Shown here: positions 1-10,861 of the stretch, one piece after another
Layout of the letters: each line of letters starts with the position of its first letter
Numbering within the stretch: position 1 is the stretch's first letter
Origin: Oncomelania hupensis
Taxonomy: Eukaryota > Mollusca > Gastropoda > Littorinimorpha > Pomatiopsidae
Direction: 5' to 3'
Assembly: GCA_036898135.1 (NCBI GenBank)
Contig: CM072525.1
Location: forward strand, 50,475,515-50,539,514
DNA length: 64,000 nt
Translations under genes and position numbers: made by a program
The notes under the pieces: generated by a model
What the model saw: only the letters and a program-made list of their open reading frames with translations
The model's database searches: none
Told to the model about the DNA's origin: nothing

Positions 1-790
1 CACAACACAACAACAACAACAACGACAACACTCTCACTCATACACACACACACACCCGCACACCCACCTACACGAGAAAATCCGCTACAAAGGCATATTT
101 TATGAGTTTGCACATTCCAATATCCATACAGAAATTTACCCCTCTCCGTATCATCTACTTTTTTACACGAACAATAAAATGCAAAAGGATATGAAAGTTT
201 AAGCTCTTTGTATTGCAAGAAATGCGTAGCGAAATTCTGCCGTTTGATAATTTCGTTGGTTTTAGTCTGTCACACACTTCCTTGTAGGCCTAATACAGAA
301 AGGATGAAATAATGTTGAGCGGCCGGGACAAGATATTAAATCTTTGACTTTATCAGAATTTTATGTAATTTTTATTTAAGTTGAATTTGTTTATTTGAGA
401 TTTTGGAGATTTGGGGATTGTGGAGGGGGGGGGGGGGTGGTGGATGGGCGGTTATTTTATACGTTTACCATAGTTGCGAAATTCTAGCCGCCTTTTCAGC
501 GAAAGCAGGGCAGCCGCAAGGAGAGCTTGCTGGGTGTATTGTTATTAGCACAGGCCAATGATAGCCAGGACTACATGTAAGGTTTAAATACAAACACTGT
601 TGGAATTTACGGAAATAGGAACATGGTTTTGTTTTGCTGCTTGAAATCGTTTTTAAAAAAAAATTAATATGAAATATTCAGATCTAATTAATCACAAATG
701 CATAATAGGGCCAGATTATTCTAATGAATTGCCGTAGAAACATTCCCATTAAATTATCTCTCTTTTTTTTTTTCTCCTCTCATTTTTTCC
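1..790. other. Intergenic DNA, no gene seen
   Basis: The first 60 bases are CAA/CA-rich simple sequence. The rest is AT-rich non-repetitive DNA with a short poly-G run near 424-440 and a T-rich tract near 760-790. I see no ORF, RNA gene or recognisable repeat copy. Confidence 0.6.
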
Positions 791-1188
791 CTCTCTCTCG
801 CTCCCCCTCTCGCAGTGCCAGATCAGCGAGATGCGAGTTGGGGGGGGTGTCATGACGACCGTAGAACGGATGTCTGAAGTGCTTCCTTTTGGTTTGAGAT
901 GCTGCCGTCAGCCTGACCGTGCAGAGTCATCGTGGGCTGAGCGCGGCATCTGTTGGCGGCGCTGACAGCAAGGCGCTTGACTGCACATAAACTTGTGTAT
1001 TATCATACGGTCTGCTTGACTCCAACGGGCCGTGGGCCTTACGGAAACGTTTAGGCAGTCACCGTGACCCCCAGCGCCGATTAGCAATGCAAGTTCGCCG
1101 CAAATCCTATCTTTATGCCGCGAGTCGCCGTCAGTTCATCTTTATTCCTGGCGCCATTTTGCCTAACGCGAGATGGGAAGGGAAGCAA

Positions 1189-1276
1189 GGGACGTCACTC
1201 GAGGACAGTGGTTGTCACGTGAGGTGTCTGCGTTGGTGACGTCCCCTAGCCCATCGACGTGGCCGTGCTATAAAAA
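1189..1276 (+). promoter_or_regulatory. Candidate promoter: CRE-like inverted repeat, E-box, TATA box
   Basis: The decamer GGGACGTCAC (1189-1198) and its exact reverse complement GTGACGTCCC (1236-1245) flank the palindromic E-box CACGTG (1216-1221), almost symmetrically. TATAAAAA follows at 1269-1276. The surrounding 800-1260 is non-repetitive and noticeably richer in GC and CpG than its neighbours. ACGTCA is the core of CREB/ATF sites and CACGTG binds bHLH factors. The arrangement resembles a Pol II core promoter, but no downstream gene is identified. A small + strand ORF at 1312-1416 has an alanine run and an acidic Asp-rich stretch and could be a first-exon fragment or chance. Regulatory function is inference. 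Confidence 0.3.
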
Positions 1277-1605
1277 TAATGTTAAATAGGCAGGACGCCG
1301 GTGAATAAACTGATGATGAGCTGCTGCATGGGCAGGCGAGCTGCCGCTGCTGCTGCTGTTGGCGGCAATGATGATGACATTGACAATGATGACGACGACC
1401 ATTTCCGATGCCACTGATCATGACGAGAACAACACTGATGATAATTATGGCGGTCACGATGAATATTAATTACTGTATCAGTAAACAAGTCAAGTTAAAA
1501 AATCTTTTAAAAAATAGTGACAATTTGGCGTGGCGTATAATTTACAAATGAACACATGCACACCCACACACCCTCACACACATATATCTATATATATCTA
1601 TATAT

Positions 1606-1718
<113 letters not shown>

Positions 1719-2497
1719 GCATACATATATATACACATGTAGAATAAGAACGAATGAATGTTGAGTTAATGTGTACACGACGACTGGACGACCCGCTAAA
1801 TAAATTTAAAAAAAAACATTAAGAAGCAGGTGAAATTAAAACACAGTCGGGCACGGTCACTAACACACAAACACACACAAGCGCGCGCACAGCTAAAGAC
1901 ACACGCACGTATAGCACCTCATTTTATCTCATATAAAATCATTCAGTGTGCGTGTTTGGGCGTTGTAATATTCAACTTGTTTGTTCAATTGGCATTTGTA
2001 CCAAAACATACTCTTCATAATGTATACTTGGCAATAAAGTCAACTAAAGTGCTTTTGTTGCATTTTTTAATGACTGAATTTAGTTGTAATTTTTTTTGAA
2101 AATGTTTTTATTCAAAGGTTACATAGTGTTATGTTGCATCAGAAGGTACATTTTTAGCACACATGTAGTATTGAAAAAATATGTTTCACACATTGGCAGA
2201 ACTTTAACAGACAGTAAATTTGAAAATAACAAAATAAAGCATTGAATCGATTATACAAAAACATATGCGAATAGTTCCAAAGCATGATGCACATTCCTTC
2301 TTAGTCTTACGTTCAATTGTACACTCTGTTCATGTTCCATGGTCTATTCTCTTCTATAAATTGTTTGTAAGCTGCCCATTTTTGTGTGAACTTGTCATAA
2401 TTCATGTTAATCTGAAACACATATGTATCTACTTTATATGTTTGAATAATAAATCTTAAAAATACTTTTAATAATGGTTTTGTTTTGTTTTGTTTAT

Positions 2498-2755
2498 TCA
2501 GCATATGTATAGAAACAATTTTGCAAGCAATAAAATATGTGAAAAACCTTCATCAACTTTCGTTTTGCCATCCTGTCCAAAAAGTACTAAGATCCGATTC
2601 AGTGCAAGTCTTTCACGATTACAACATTTGTCCTTCAGAATTCTTACAAAGTCATTCCAAAACATGTGAACATGCACGCAGTTCCACAAATAATGAATTG
2701 TTGAATATTTTTCTTCATTACAAAATTTACACACATTGTTTGATATCACTCCCAT
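2498..2755 (-). pseudogene. LINE-A ORF2 C-terminal zinc-knuckle fragment
   Basis: This reading frame carries CKFCNEEKYSTIHYLWNC, a CxxC-x7-H-x4-C arrangement followed by FWNDF. It matches the cysteine/histidine motif common at the C-terminus of L1/Tx1-like ORF2 proteins. It lies 0.56 kb downstream (on the minus strand) of the RT core, in the order expected for one element, but is separated from it by frameshifts. The next frame, down to about 2313, holds FTQKWAAYKQFIEE, which looks like the ORF2 end. Confidence 0.65.
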
Positions 2756-3314
2756 CTATTTCAAAACAGTTACAATAATTCGATAGTTGATTTTCATCTG
2801 AAGCCACTTCAGTTTTACTTCTTTAATTTGTTTTGTTGTCATGAATACTTCCGACCATTCAATATCACTTCCCAAAATTTTCTCCAGTTTGTAGAGGCAT
2901 TAGACTGCAATGGTTTACCCAAAAGTATTTCATAAAATATTTTGCTCCTGTTGGAGCCCTTAATAATGCACCATAGGTTTTACTATAACTTATGTCATTA
3001 CAATCATTATTTATTAATTGAATATTATTTTCCTTCATACACTTTCTAATGGAACAAACATATCCAAAATACGTCAAAAAGGCACATCAATATTAAATTT
3101 GCTTTTAAATGCTGGTACTGTTAAAAAAGCGCCGTTATCTGTCACCAAATCCTTTACAAAATATAGGTCGCTTTTGGTCCAGTCATCAAAATATAACATC
3201 TCACCATCAATTTTAAGCTTTTTATAAAAAAATAATGGTTCTATTAACATCTCTTGGTCAGTGCAAATGTCCACTTTTATTGTACAAAACATTATAACTA
3301 TTAAATACATCCTT

Positions 3315-4328
3315 TCAAAACTGATTTACAAAAGTATTCTTCAGTTTTAACACACCTGCACCATATTCCTTTAGCATTTGTATCTCTGGACATATTTCTT
3401 TCAAGATTACTTTCCATTTAGGATTACTCCCTTGGATATATTTTTTCAACCAAATAAGTTTTAAAGATGTAATTTGTCTTTCTATATTTGGCAAATTTAT
3501 ACCTCCGTTCTGGACACTATGAATTGCTATTGCCCGTTTAATTTTATCTCTGTTTTTGTCCCATACAAAGTCATAGCACATTTTCTGTACCCGTTCTACT
3601 ACCTCGTTGGGAGGATCTAGATTAGGTAATAAAATCCATAAATAAGTGAGTTTGGATAATATTAAAGATTTTAGTGCTGCAACTTTTCCCAATGGATTGC
3701 TAGATCTTTTTGACCAAGTATTAAATAATTTTTTAGTCTTGTTAAATTTGTTTGTTAAATTTATTTCTGCAATTTTAGTAAGATCGCTTGTAAACCAGAG
3801 CCCTAGGATTTTAAACTGTGCTGGATTCCAAGTCATTTTTATGTTAGGCAAAAATGTAATGTCACTATTTTGTTTACTACCAAGCCATATTTTACAGGTT
3901 TTTTCATAATTCATCTTTAAACCGGAGACTTTCTCAAAATCATTTAACGTCTGAAATAGATTTTCATAAGAATTTTTGTCACCTTCTAAAAGTAATGAAG
4001 TATCGTTGGCAAACTGACTCACTTTACATTCTGTCTCTGAAATATTTATTCCTTTAATTTCTTTGTTTTCCCTTATGTTATTTGCCAATAATTCTGCACA
4101 CAAAATAAATAAATATGGAGAAATTGTATCACCTTGTCTACATCCTTGTTTAATCATGAAACTAGCAGAAGCTTTACCATTTACCAACACAGAGGATTTT
4201 ATGTTATTATAGAAGGCTGATTTCCAACGACATATGTCTTCTCCAAAGCCAAACAATTTTAAGACCTTGTGCATGTAATTCCAATTCACAGAGCAAAACG
4301 CTTTTTCAAAATCAATTGAGACGACCAT
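3315..4328 (-). pseudogene. LINE-A reverse transcriptase core, catalytic motif altered
   Basis: The longest open piece of LINE-A, 337 codons. It has RT motif A (SIDFEKAF, residues 4-11), the motif around residues 61-80 (GCRQGDTISPYLFILCAEL) and motif C (FAND, residues 106-109), followed by thumb-like sequence (FKILGLWF near residue 173). In active LINEs motif C is F/YADD; here the first catalytic aspartate is Asn (codon 4005-4007). QGDT for QGDP and AFCS for AFDS are further departures from the usual pattern. It is open at its start only by chance and lacks the upstream RT motifs in frame. I infer a catalytically dead relic, not a host gene. Confidence 0.85.
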
Positions 4329-5372
4329 GGATGTTTTTTTTTCATTTAATTAGTGGATTAATACATACAAAAATCTTAAATTGTCTCCTATGTACCTACC
4401 AGCCACGAAACCTTTTTTAATCTTCATTAATAAGTTTCGGTAGCATTTTTAAAAATTCTATTTACTATACAAGATGAGCCTGTCTTATAAATAACATTTA
4501 ATAATGAGATGGGACGCCAATTTTTAGGGAAATCCCGAGGTTAATCTCCACTTGGTAGGCAAATTATAATACCTTCTCTCATTTCATTATTTACAAACCC
4601 TTACTTCAGAGAGCGTACTAGAAATTCACCTAATTGTTTTAAGAAAAAATTTAAAAAAAAAGTCAACAGTCATTCCATCTGTCCCTGGACTTTTACCATT
4701 ACACATACTTTTTAGTGCATAATTGGCTTCTTGTAGAGTTATTAAACCTTCCAATGAAGTTGCTTCCTCGACTGATAACTTGGGAAGAGACGAATATGTT
4801 TCTAAATCTGTATCTATTGTTTTTCTGAATAAAATTTTTCACAAAATTCTTTTTTTTATCATCAGTGTTTTCTAAATATTGTCCAATTTTGGAGACTAGT
4901 TTAAACATTTGTTTACTTACAAAATGTCTTTTTTCTAAATTACACAAATATTTTGTTACTTTTTCTCCTTCGGCTGCCCAGCGAGCTTTGCTGCGAATCA
5001 ATATTCCTTCTATTTTCTTTCTCCTTAATTGTACGAGACTATTTTTACCTGTAATTCTTGTTGATCATATTCATACTTTTGTACTTTACTGTCTATTGTT
5101 TGTATTTCTTGTTCAAGTTGTTTTTCTAAATGCACTTCTATATGTTTCTTTTTAAAATTAAATTCCATTGTTTCACTTCTAATTTCCATTATGAGAGTGT
5201 CCAAAAATAACTGGTCTGAAAGGGTTAATTCCAGACAATCTACAGAAATATTAGCCATTTTTTCTCCATCGTATACCAACACAGCATACTGTTCCTTAAC
5301 TTTGTTAATAATATTATTAATTTTACTTATATAATATTTGTCACTTAAAAGTGTTGTAATTATTTTTATATT

Positions 5373-5880
5373 CCGGCTTTTCGCCACAACTTGGCTGAAA
5401 GAGGACACACTCCAGATCCGCATAAAAAAAATTTGCTGAAACAACCCCAGTGGTAACACAGAAGGCACTCCCCAGCCGGTCATTGTACGAAAAAGGCATC
5501 CCACGCATGGGATGCTGAGGCTATACTGTAATCTAATGAACGCCCGTTTACAAAAACAAAATAGAATACAAACATCATTATAAAATATCAACAAAAACAT
5601 ACATATAAAATGCCTACATTGCCAAATAATAATATAATAGGAAGCTTTAGTGATCATTTTGCAGAGTGCGTCCAATTTTCCTAAGCTGATACAACAGACC
5701 TCACACACAAATGAGGAGTTTTGTCCCGGAAGAGTTTTCAAAAAAAATGTAGGCGACTGGTCTAGCGAAGAAGAAGATAAGTATAGTAAATTAATAGAAC
5801 AGAGTTGGAATGAGAAAGAACAAATGAGAAAGACAGCCACAGTGGGAATTTAAAGCACTAAATTTACAGAAAGTATTATT
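5373..5880 (-). mobile_element. REP-T copy 1 (minus), abutting LINE-A
   Basis: About 0.5 kb that matches four other copies in the window (10862-11448, 11812-12427, 51865-52433, 59080-59600). Shared landmarks are CTGAAACAACC, ATCCCACGCA, the CGTTTACAAAAACAAAATAG stretch and GGGAATTTAAAGCACTAAAT. The 3' end (left, minus orientation) is internally shortened, joining TTCCGGC to CCACAACTTGG. The minus-strand reading frame stays open for about 150 codons here, but it is interrupted in the other copies, so I do not call a gene. At the right edge a short GTATTATTATAG repeat occurs twice (about 5873-5903). Confidence 0.75.
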
Positions 5881-6250
5881 ATAGTAAAAAGTATTATTAT
5901 AGCGTAGTCTTTTTTAAGGGGTGGGGGGTGCTAACCCCACACCTAACCCTCCTCCTTTTGCAGCCGGGCTTGGGACCGTCCTTGGCGGAGTTACTAAAAC
6001 ATTGCACTTGCAATATTAACAGCAATTGAAAGTCAACCTGAATCTAACAACAGCACACCAACACTGAAGTAGAAATTCAGAGCAGGAAACAACATAACAC
6101 AGCGCTTCCATCAATTTGCCGAAGACAATCACTACTGACCCCACCTAAACAATACTAACTTCCATTTCCAAACACTAGAGCACTGGGACCTTGCTAATAA
6201 ACAAGGACTGGCGCCCTTTTCCCCATCGCCCCTTCCTTTTCCGTGTGTTT

Positions 6251-6515
6251 TGACCTTGATACAGTTTTGTGACAACGCAAGGCAATACATTTCCTCGACG
6301 TTGATATTTGTTTTCTTTCACTTTCTTTTGACCTTGATACACTTTTCTTCTTGACCTTGATACACTTTTTTGACCTTGATACATTTTTCTTTTGACCTTG
6401 ATACACTTTTCTTTTGAACTTAATATTTTTCTTTTGACCTTGATACACTTTTCTTTTAACCTTGATACACTTTTCTTCTTGACCTTGATATCCTGACCTT
6501 GATACAATTTTGTGA
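6251..6515. repeat. Minisatellite of TGACCTTGAT-containing units
   Basis: An irregular tandem array with units of about 20-40 bp built on TTTTGACCTTGATACACTTT. The 9-mer TGACCTTGA occurs exactly at 6251, 6329, 6352, 6371, 6393, 6435, 6480 and 6494, with degenerate copies between. Overlapping minus-strand reading frames rich in Lys, Val and Ser (6175-6628) are by-products of the repeat. The complementary 9-mer TCAAGGTCA is the known monomer site of NR5A (FTZ-F1/SF-1) and ERR nuclear receptors. Confidence 0.85.
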
Positions 6516-6519
6516 CATT

Positions 6520-7560
6520 TTTCATGGTGCTTTTTTTTCCACTGCCCTCTCAATGCTGGCAAGGTGGAATTTTTTACAAAGTATGCAATCGTCTCTAGTA
6601 TCAGAAACTGACCACACTGCAATTCCACCAGAGCGGATCATGCAGATGTGACCATTAATATCACAAAGTAAGGGACAGCTTTTGGAGAGCAGAGTCTGAG
6701 CAAGTAGAGCTAACAAATGTCAAAAAGGGAAAGAGGGACCTTGACAGAACCAGGTTGCTGTCTCATGTTCATTTCCCATTATTATTTATCCTTAACAAAA
6801 AAGAAAAGAGACGTGTGTCCCGACTGCCTCACCAGTCGTGTCGTTGTCTCATGTTTATTAACAGTTTACTTTCTAACCTAACGAAAAAAATAGACATCGG
6901 TCGTCTCATGTTTATTTACATTTTGACTGCTCGCCACACACTTCCACTCCACATCCATTGTCCTTTTCCCCCATGACACTAATGTCCACAACCACACTCT
7001 CTCGTTGTTTCCCCACAGAAACATTTCTCCGATAGAAAAACAACATGACCATTCCCCTCAACCTTCAACAGCTTACAAAACCTTGTAGCTGCTGTACTTA
7101 ATGCAGCTGCCAGTTCTTGGTGTATGTCGACACAAAGCCTGTGCTTTGATTGCGACATTTTCTAACACCGACCTTGATTCATTTTCTAAATCTGACCTTG
7201 ATCATTTCTTTTTCAGTGCTCAACGCTATTCGTGGCACTGTGGACACACAGTCCCCGCTAACTAACAAGATCTAGTTACTCTAGAGTCAAAATTGGAGCC
7301 AATAATATCCAGACAGAGCCTGCAGCGAGTACCGCCGACATGTCAACAGGAGCATTGTATTATATTGCTAGCCTCTCCTGGTAACTGCTGCAATGCCAGC
7401 ATGGACAGCTGCTAAATCTAAGTAGATTTCAATTTCTGATAAATTGCATTGCAGTGCTGTACAATTTCACTAAACTCACACATGCACGCCCACAGTCAAA
7501 CTGTCTTTTGAGGTGGCCACCTCTGTCGTTGATCCCTCGTTGTCTGCTCCTGCCTTCCCT
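6520..7560. other. Intergenic DNA with diffuse short repeats
   Basis: No gene seen. GTCTCATGTT(C/T)ATT recurs near 6758, 6848 and 6903, suggesting an old tandem duplication. Two more CGACCTTGAT/TGACCTTGAT words lie near 7171 and 7192, outside the main array. Confidence 0.5.
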
Positions 7561-7565
7561 CTGCG

Positions 7566-7776
7566 CTGATGTCTTGTCTTGCGGTGGGGTCTTGTCCTGC
7601 AGTGGGGTCTTGTCCTGCAGTGGGGTCCTCATCTGCGGTGAAGTCTTGTCCTGTGGTGGGATCCTCATCTGCGGTGAAGTCTTGTCCTGCGGTGGGGTCC
7701 TCATCTGCGGTGAAGTCTTGTCCTGCGGTGGGGTCCTCATCTGCGGTGAAGTCTTGTCCTGCGGTGGGTCCTGTGC
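7566..7776. repeat. 36-bp GC-rich minisatellite
   Basis: About six tandem copies of a 36-bp unit made of two related halves (GTCCTCATCTGCGGTGAA and GTCTTGTCCTGCGGTGGG). All frames stay open because the unit is a multiple of three, giving repetitive Pro/Thr/Gln or Cys/Gly/Val translations on the two strands. There is no start context, domain or flanking exon signal, so I treat it as non-coding. Confidence 0.85.
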
Positions 7777-7949
7777 TTGGGTCCTGTCCGGTCCTGCTGT
7801 AAGAAGACGAAAAATTGAAAGTAGAACAACATACAAATAATAATAACTATCGCTATCATAATTTTAAAAAATTCCCTTCACTAGATTTAAATAAAATGTG
7901 AGCAATATAAAATACTATGTCATCATCTTGTGAAGTATTATTTATTAAT

Positions 7950-8060
7950 GTTATTATTCTTATATAGCACTTTTTCATCTCAAGAGCTGTTCAAGACGCT
8001 GACCGATACGGGATCTAGAACTCCAGTCGCCCGAGGAGCCCACTGTTATATTCTAGTACA
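7950..8060 (-). mobile_element. REP-G fragment (minus)
   Basis: Contains the REP-G 3' module in reverse: TTATATAGCAC, CTCAAGAGCTGTTCAAG, GACCGATACGGGATCT and TCGCCCGAGGAGCCCAC. Other copies are at 25425-25680, 27020-27275, 29590-29795 and 52625-53215. The tail resembles the GCGCTATATAAA 3' ends seen in many CR1/L2-type elements and their SINEs. Confidence 0.65.
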
Positions 8061-8282
8061 TGCTCTTTATATTAGCGTGTGGTGCTGTGCCATAATATTC
8101 TAAACAGAAATAGTTTGGAACATACGCAATAATCGCCATTGAGATTATAAATGGGGGAGGGGTAGGTAGGTGGAAAGAGGAGGGAAGAAACAGAACGTGA
8201 TGAAGGTGATAATTAAGCAAATGAATGTCGCTCTAGGGTGTTGTATAAGATGTAAAATAAAGACTTTCTGGCAATATGTATA

Positions 8283-10330
8283 ATTACATACACAACGTAA
8301 GCAAATCTTAAAACTGACTAAAGCAGATGGATTATATATTACTAATAGGAAGGAAGTTGCTCAAGAAGTTAACAATTTCTATAAAGACTTGTATTCAAAA
8401 ATGGAGGCTGAGAATTGTGAAATCTTAGATTTAGTTGAGCAAATACCAACATTAAATGAACAGTGAAACTTTTACTAGAAACTGAAATTACTTTACAAGA
8501 AGGTATAAGTCATTACAATATATGAAAAATAATAAAGAGTCCTGGCAGTGACGGTTTCACTGTTGAATTTTTTAAAGCCTTATTATTTGTTGTGAGGTTC
8601 TTAAACGAAGGGTTCAATAGGAGTGAATTATCTACAACTCAGAGGGAAGGAATAATAGTTTGCACACATAAAGGCGATAAGCCAAGAGAATTCATTAAAA
8701 CTTGGTGTCCAATTACACTACTTAATGTAGTAGGCTTATACAAGCTAGGTTCCGGTTGTATCGCAGATAGACACAAAAAAAGTGCTTACTTCTCTCATTC
8801 ATGAAAATCAGTCAGGCTTCAGTAGAAATAGGTACACTTAGGCGATAATGTTCGACTGTTATACAATATAATTGATTACTTAAATATACATAGGAAGCCG
8901 GGACTGCTCATTTGCCTCGATTTGGAAAAAGCCTTTGATTCCTTGAGCTGGGATTTCATGTTCAAGGTATTACATGCGCAGACCTGATAGTTCTCCGCGA
9001 AATCGCGGAAATCCGCAAAAACGAAAACGAAAAAAAAAAAAAAAAAAGGAAATGCGAAACAATCTGCGGACACTAAATTCATTAATTTTTTTTTTTTTTT
9101 ATCGGAAAACGAAAGTTGCTTTATTCGCTTCCGGTTTTGCGGCGCCATACTTTGTTTTGGAATAGTGGTGCAGCGTTGACTGTTTCTGTGTATATATTTT
9201 CGCCGTTTAAGTTGTGGATTTGTGGACGTCATCAGACTCATTGGACTTCAAAATGTCTGTCACAAGGCGTGACATAGTCGCACGTTCCGCGGAAACCTCT
9301 CTTAGATCACTATCAGGTCTGATGCGCACGGATGTGGCCCTGACTTCTGTCAGTGGATTTGTACATTTTGTAACAACATTAAATCAGCAGTAAACGTAAA
9401 TAGCATTTTATCTTCTTAGTTCGAAGTACAGATGGGAAGTAGGCAGGGGGATCCGACCTCGCCGTATTTATTCATAATGCGTGTTGAAATTGTGTGTTTA
9501 ATGATAGAGAAAATAAAGACATTAAAGAGCTTCGAATTAGACAGTTGAAAGCAAAATATCTCAGTATGCAGCCGATAAAGAATTAATTCTAGAAGGGGAC
9601 AGACATTCTTTCGAAGAAACAATTTCTACTATTCAATGTTTTGGGAAAAAAATCAGGGTTGTTTCTTAATACAGATAAGAGTATTGCTTTTTGGTTGGGT
9701 AGCAAGAAAAATCCTAAGTCCGCTACAAGCTCCATCTGCACATGCAATGGAACCCAGAAAGATTTTATATTCTCGGTATCTGGTTTACTAATGACTTAAA
9801 GGACTTTGTGACAATTTCAATGAAATATTTATATAAATTACAAACCTGTTAAGTGTGGCTTAAACGCCAAATAACTCCATTATGATGCGCTGCTATTTTA
9901 AAATCATTAATCCTTTTCAAAATCGTGCATCTGTGGCTGTTATAGATTCAGAATATGCAGGATCTGCTTTCGTCTTTGCGGATTTGAAAATAAAATCATT
10001 TCATCTAGGAAAGGTTATAATGTTTCAACAGCATAACTGATAGCGATTTCAATGGCTTTAAATAAATTGCTAGCTTGCCTACTGTTTTCTATAGTAATGT
10101 GTGGATTCACAGTCTGTTATACAGGCTTTAAATTCTATAAATCGCAAGGATTGGCAATTGAAATAATTTATGAGATCAAACACGTTGTTAATAGTTTGAC
10201 TATAAATTGAATTTCTGATGGTTACCATCGCATTCTGGTTTTATCTTTAATGACTGGGCAGAAAGAGAGGCAAGAAAATGTGCTTTGAATTTGAATTCAG
10301 TCATTGTTGACATATTTGTATCTACTAAAG
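8283..10330 (+). mobile_element. LINE-A family copy 2 (plus), broken by a MITE
   Basis: A plus-strand LINE ORF2 relic of the LINE-A type. Reading through frameshifts and stops, it shows the linker (GLYITNRKEVAQEVNNFYKD, near 8331), SPGSDGFTVEFFK (near 8540), RT motif A (LDLEKAFDS, near 8920), then after the MITE GSRQGDPTSPYLFIM (near 9436) and thumb sequence (FWLGSKKNPKS, near 9690). QGDP is kept here, unlike copy 1. Multiple stops and the insertion make it a pseudogene. The 3' end fades out before the LINE-G fragment at 10411. Confidence 0.8.
8980..9320. mobile_element. MITE inserted in LINE-A copy 2
   Basis: A 341-bp insert with perfect 12-bp terminal inverted repeats, AGACCTGATAGT at 8980-8991 and its complement at 9309-9320. 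It is flanked by the direct repeat ATGCGCA (8974-8980 and 9322-9328), a likely 7-8 bp target-site duplication. Removing the insert and one repeat restores continuous RT codons between motif A and the QGDP motif, which shows the exact empty site. Its size, TIRs and about 8-bp duplication suit a non-autonomous hAT-like element. The interior has A-rich and T-rich runs and CCGCGAAATCGCGG-type palindromes, with no ORF of note. Confidence 0.85.
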
Positions 10331-10410
10331 TGGAAAACACGGACTCTCACAGCAGTCCTACAACGAAAAATATAAAGCATGGAGATGAGATGCTAGAACA
10401 GATTTCCGGG

Positions 10411-10760
10411 GCATTCCTTATACCCAGCACATCACTAATGTCGACGTCCGACAGACCATCACACAGGACAACATGATTACTTGCTCACAGTGGTGAAGAA
10501 ATTGAAACTCCGATGTTATGGCTACATCATCAGAGCTTCAGTCTTGCAAAGACTATCCTTCAAATCACGGTGCAAGGAGGCAGAAGAAAATGGAGACAGA
10601 AAAAGATGTCGTTAGACAACATTCGAGAATGGACTGGCTTGACACTGAGTGAAGCCACGATGACTGCTGAGGACAGAGAAAGATGGAGTATGCTGGTTAA
10701 ACGATCATCTCTGATGCCCTAAAGGGCTTTCGAGTTACGGGATAGGATACGATAGGATAG
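10411..10760 (+). mobile_element. LINE-G 3' fragment, copy 1
   Basis: The 3' end of a non-LTR retrotransposon ending in a GATAGGATA tail. Its decayed reading frame matches the better-preserved copies at 40160-40516 and 62345-62712 (CDS tail of the type ...KRWEDNIREWTGL...AEDRERW...). It is 5'-truncated and lies directly after LINE-A copy 2. Confidence 0.8.
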
Positions 10761-10861
10761 ATCACTACAGAAGCAAATAGCAAAATAAAAATAACTATAT
10801 TTTAAGAAAATATAATTATTCACCCAAATTTAAATTAAATGTTCGTTTTTCAAGACCTGTT

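Larger units (their letters stand above)
2100..5372 (-). mobile_element. LINE-A copy 1: 5'-truncated non-LTR retrotransposon
   Basis: A minus-strand non-LTR retrotransposon ORF2 relic, read from 5372 down to about 2100. Its order is: a helical linker region (about 5025-5370), the RSKARWAAEGEKVTKYLCNLE segment that typically lies between endonuclease and RT (about 4930-5001), the RT core (3315-4328), a post-RT region (2865-3310), and a C-terminal CxxC...H...C knuckle (about 2700-2730). The endonuclease and ORF1 are absent, so the copy is 5'-truncated, and it carries several frameshifts. The motif set resembles the L1/Tx1-like LINE group; exact clade is not established. A T-run near 2088-2098 could be the complement of its poly(A) tail. 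A REP-T copy abuts the truncated end. Confidence 0.85.

Noticed and set aside
5025..5840. A 271-codon minus-strand ORF as a host gene
   Set aside because: It joins a REP-T copy (first half) to the LINE-A linker (second half) across a repeat junction, so it is a chance fusion of two mobile elements.
6175..6628. Minus-strand Lys/Val/Ser-rich repetitive proteins over the TGACCTTGAT array
   Set aside because: Two overlapping frames are open at once, as expected from the tandem repeat, and the unit length is not a constant multiple of three.
7566..7776. CRISPR-like array (also considered at 38365, 55602 and 61955)
   Set aside because: These are head-to-tail tandem units without unique spacers, in an animal genome. 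They are minisatellites.
7429..7840. Pro/Gln/Thr repeat protein (minus) or Cys/Gly repeat protein (plus) over the 36-bp minisatellite
   Set aside because: A 36-bp unit keeps frames open on both strands. No signal peptide, exon structure or homologous domain is visible.
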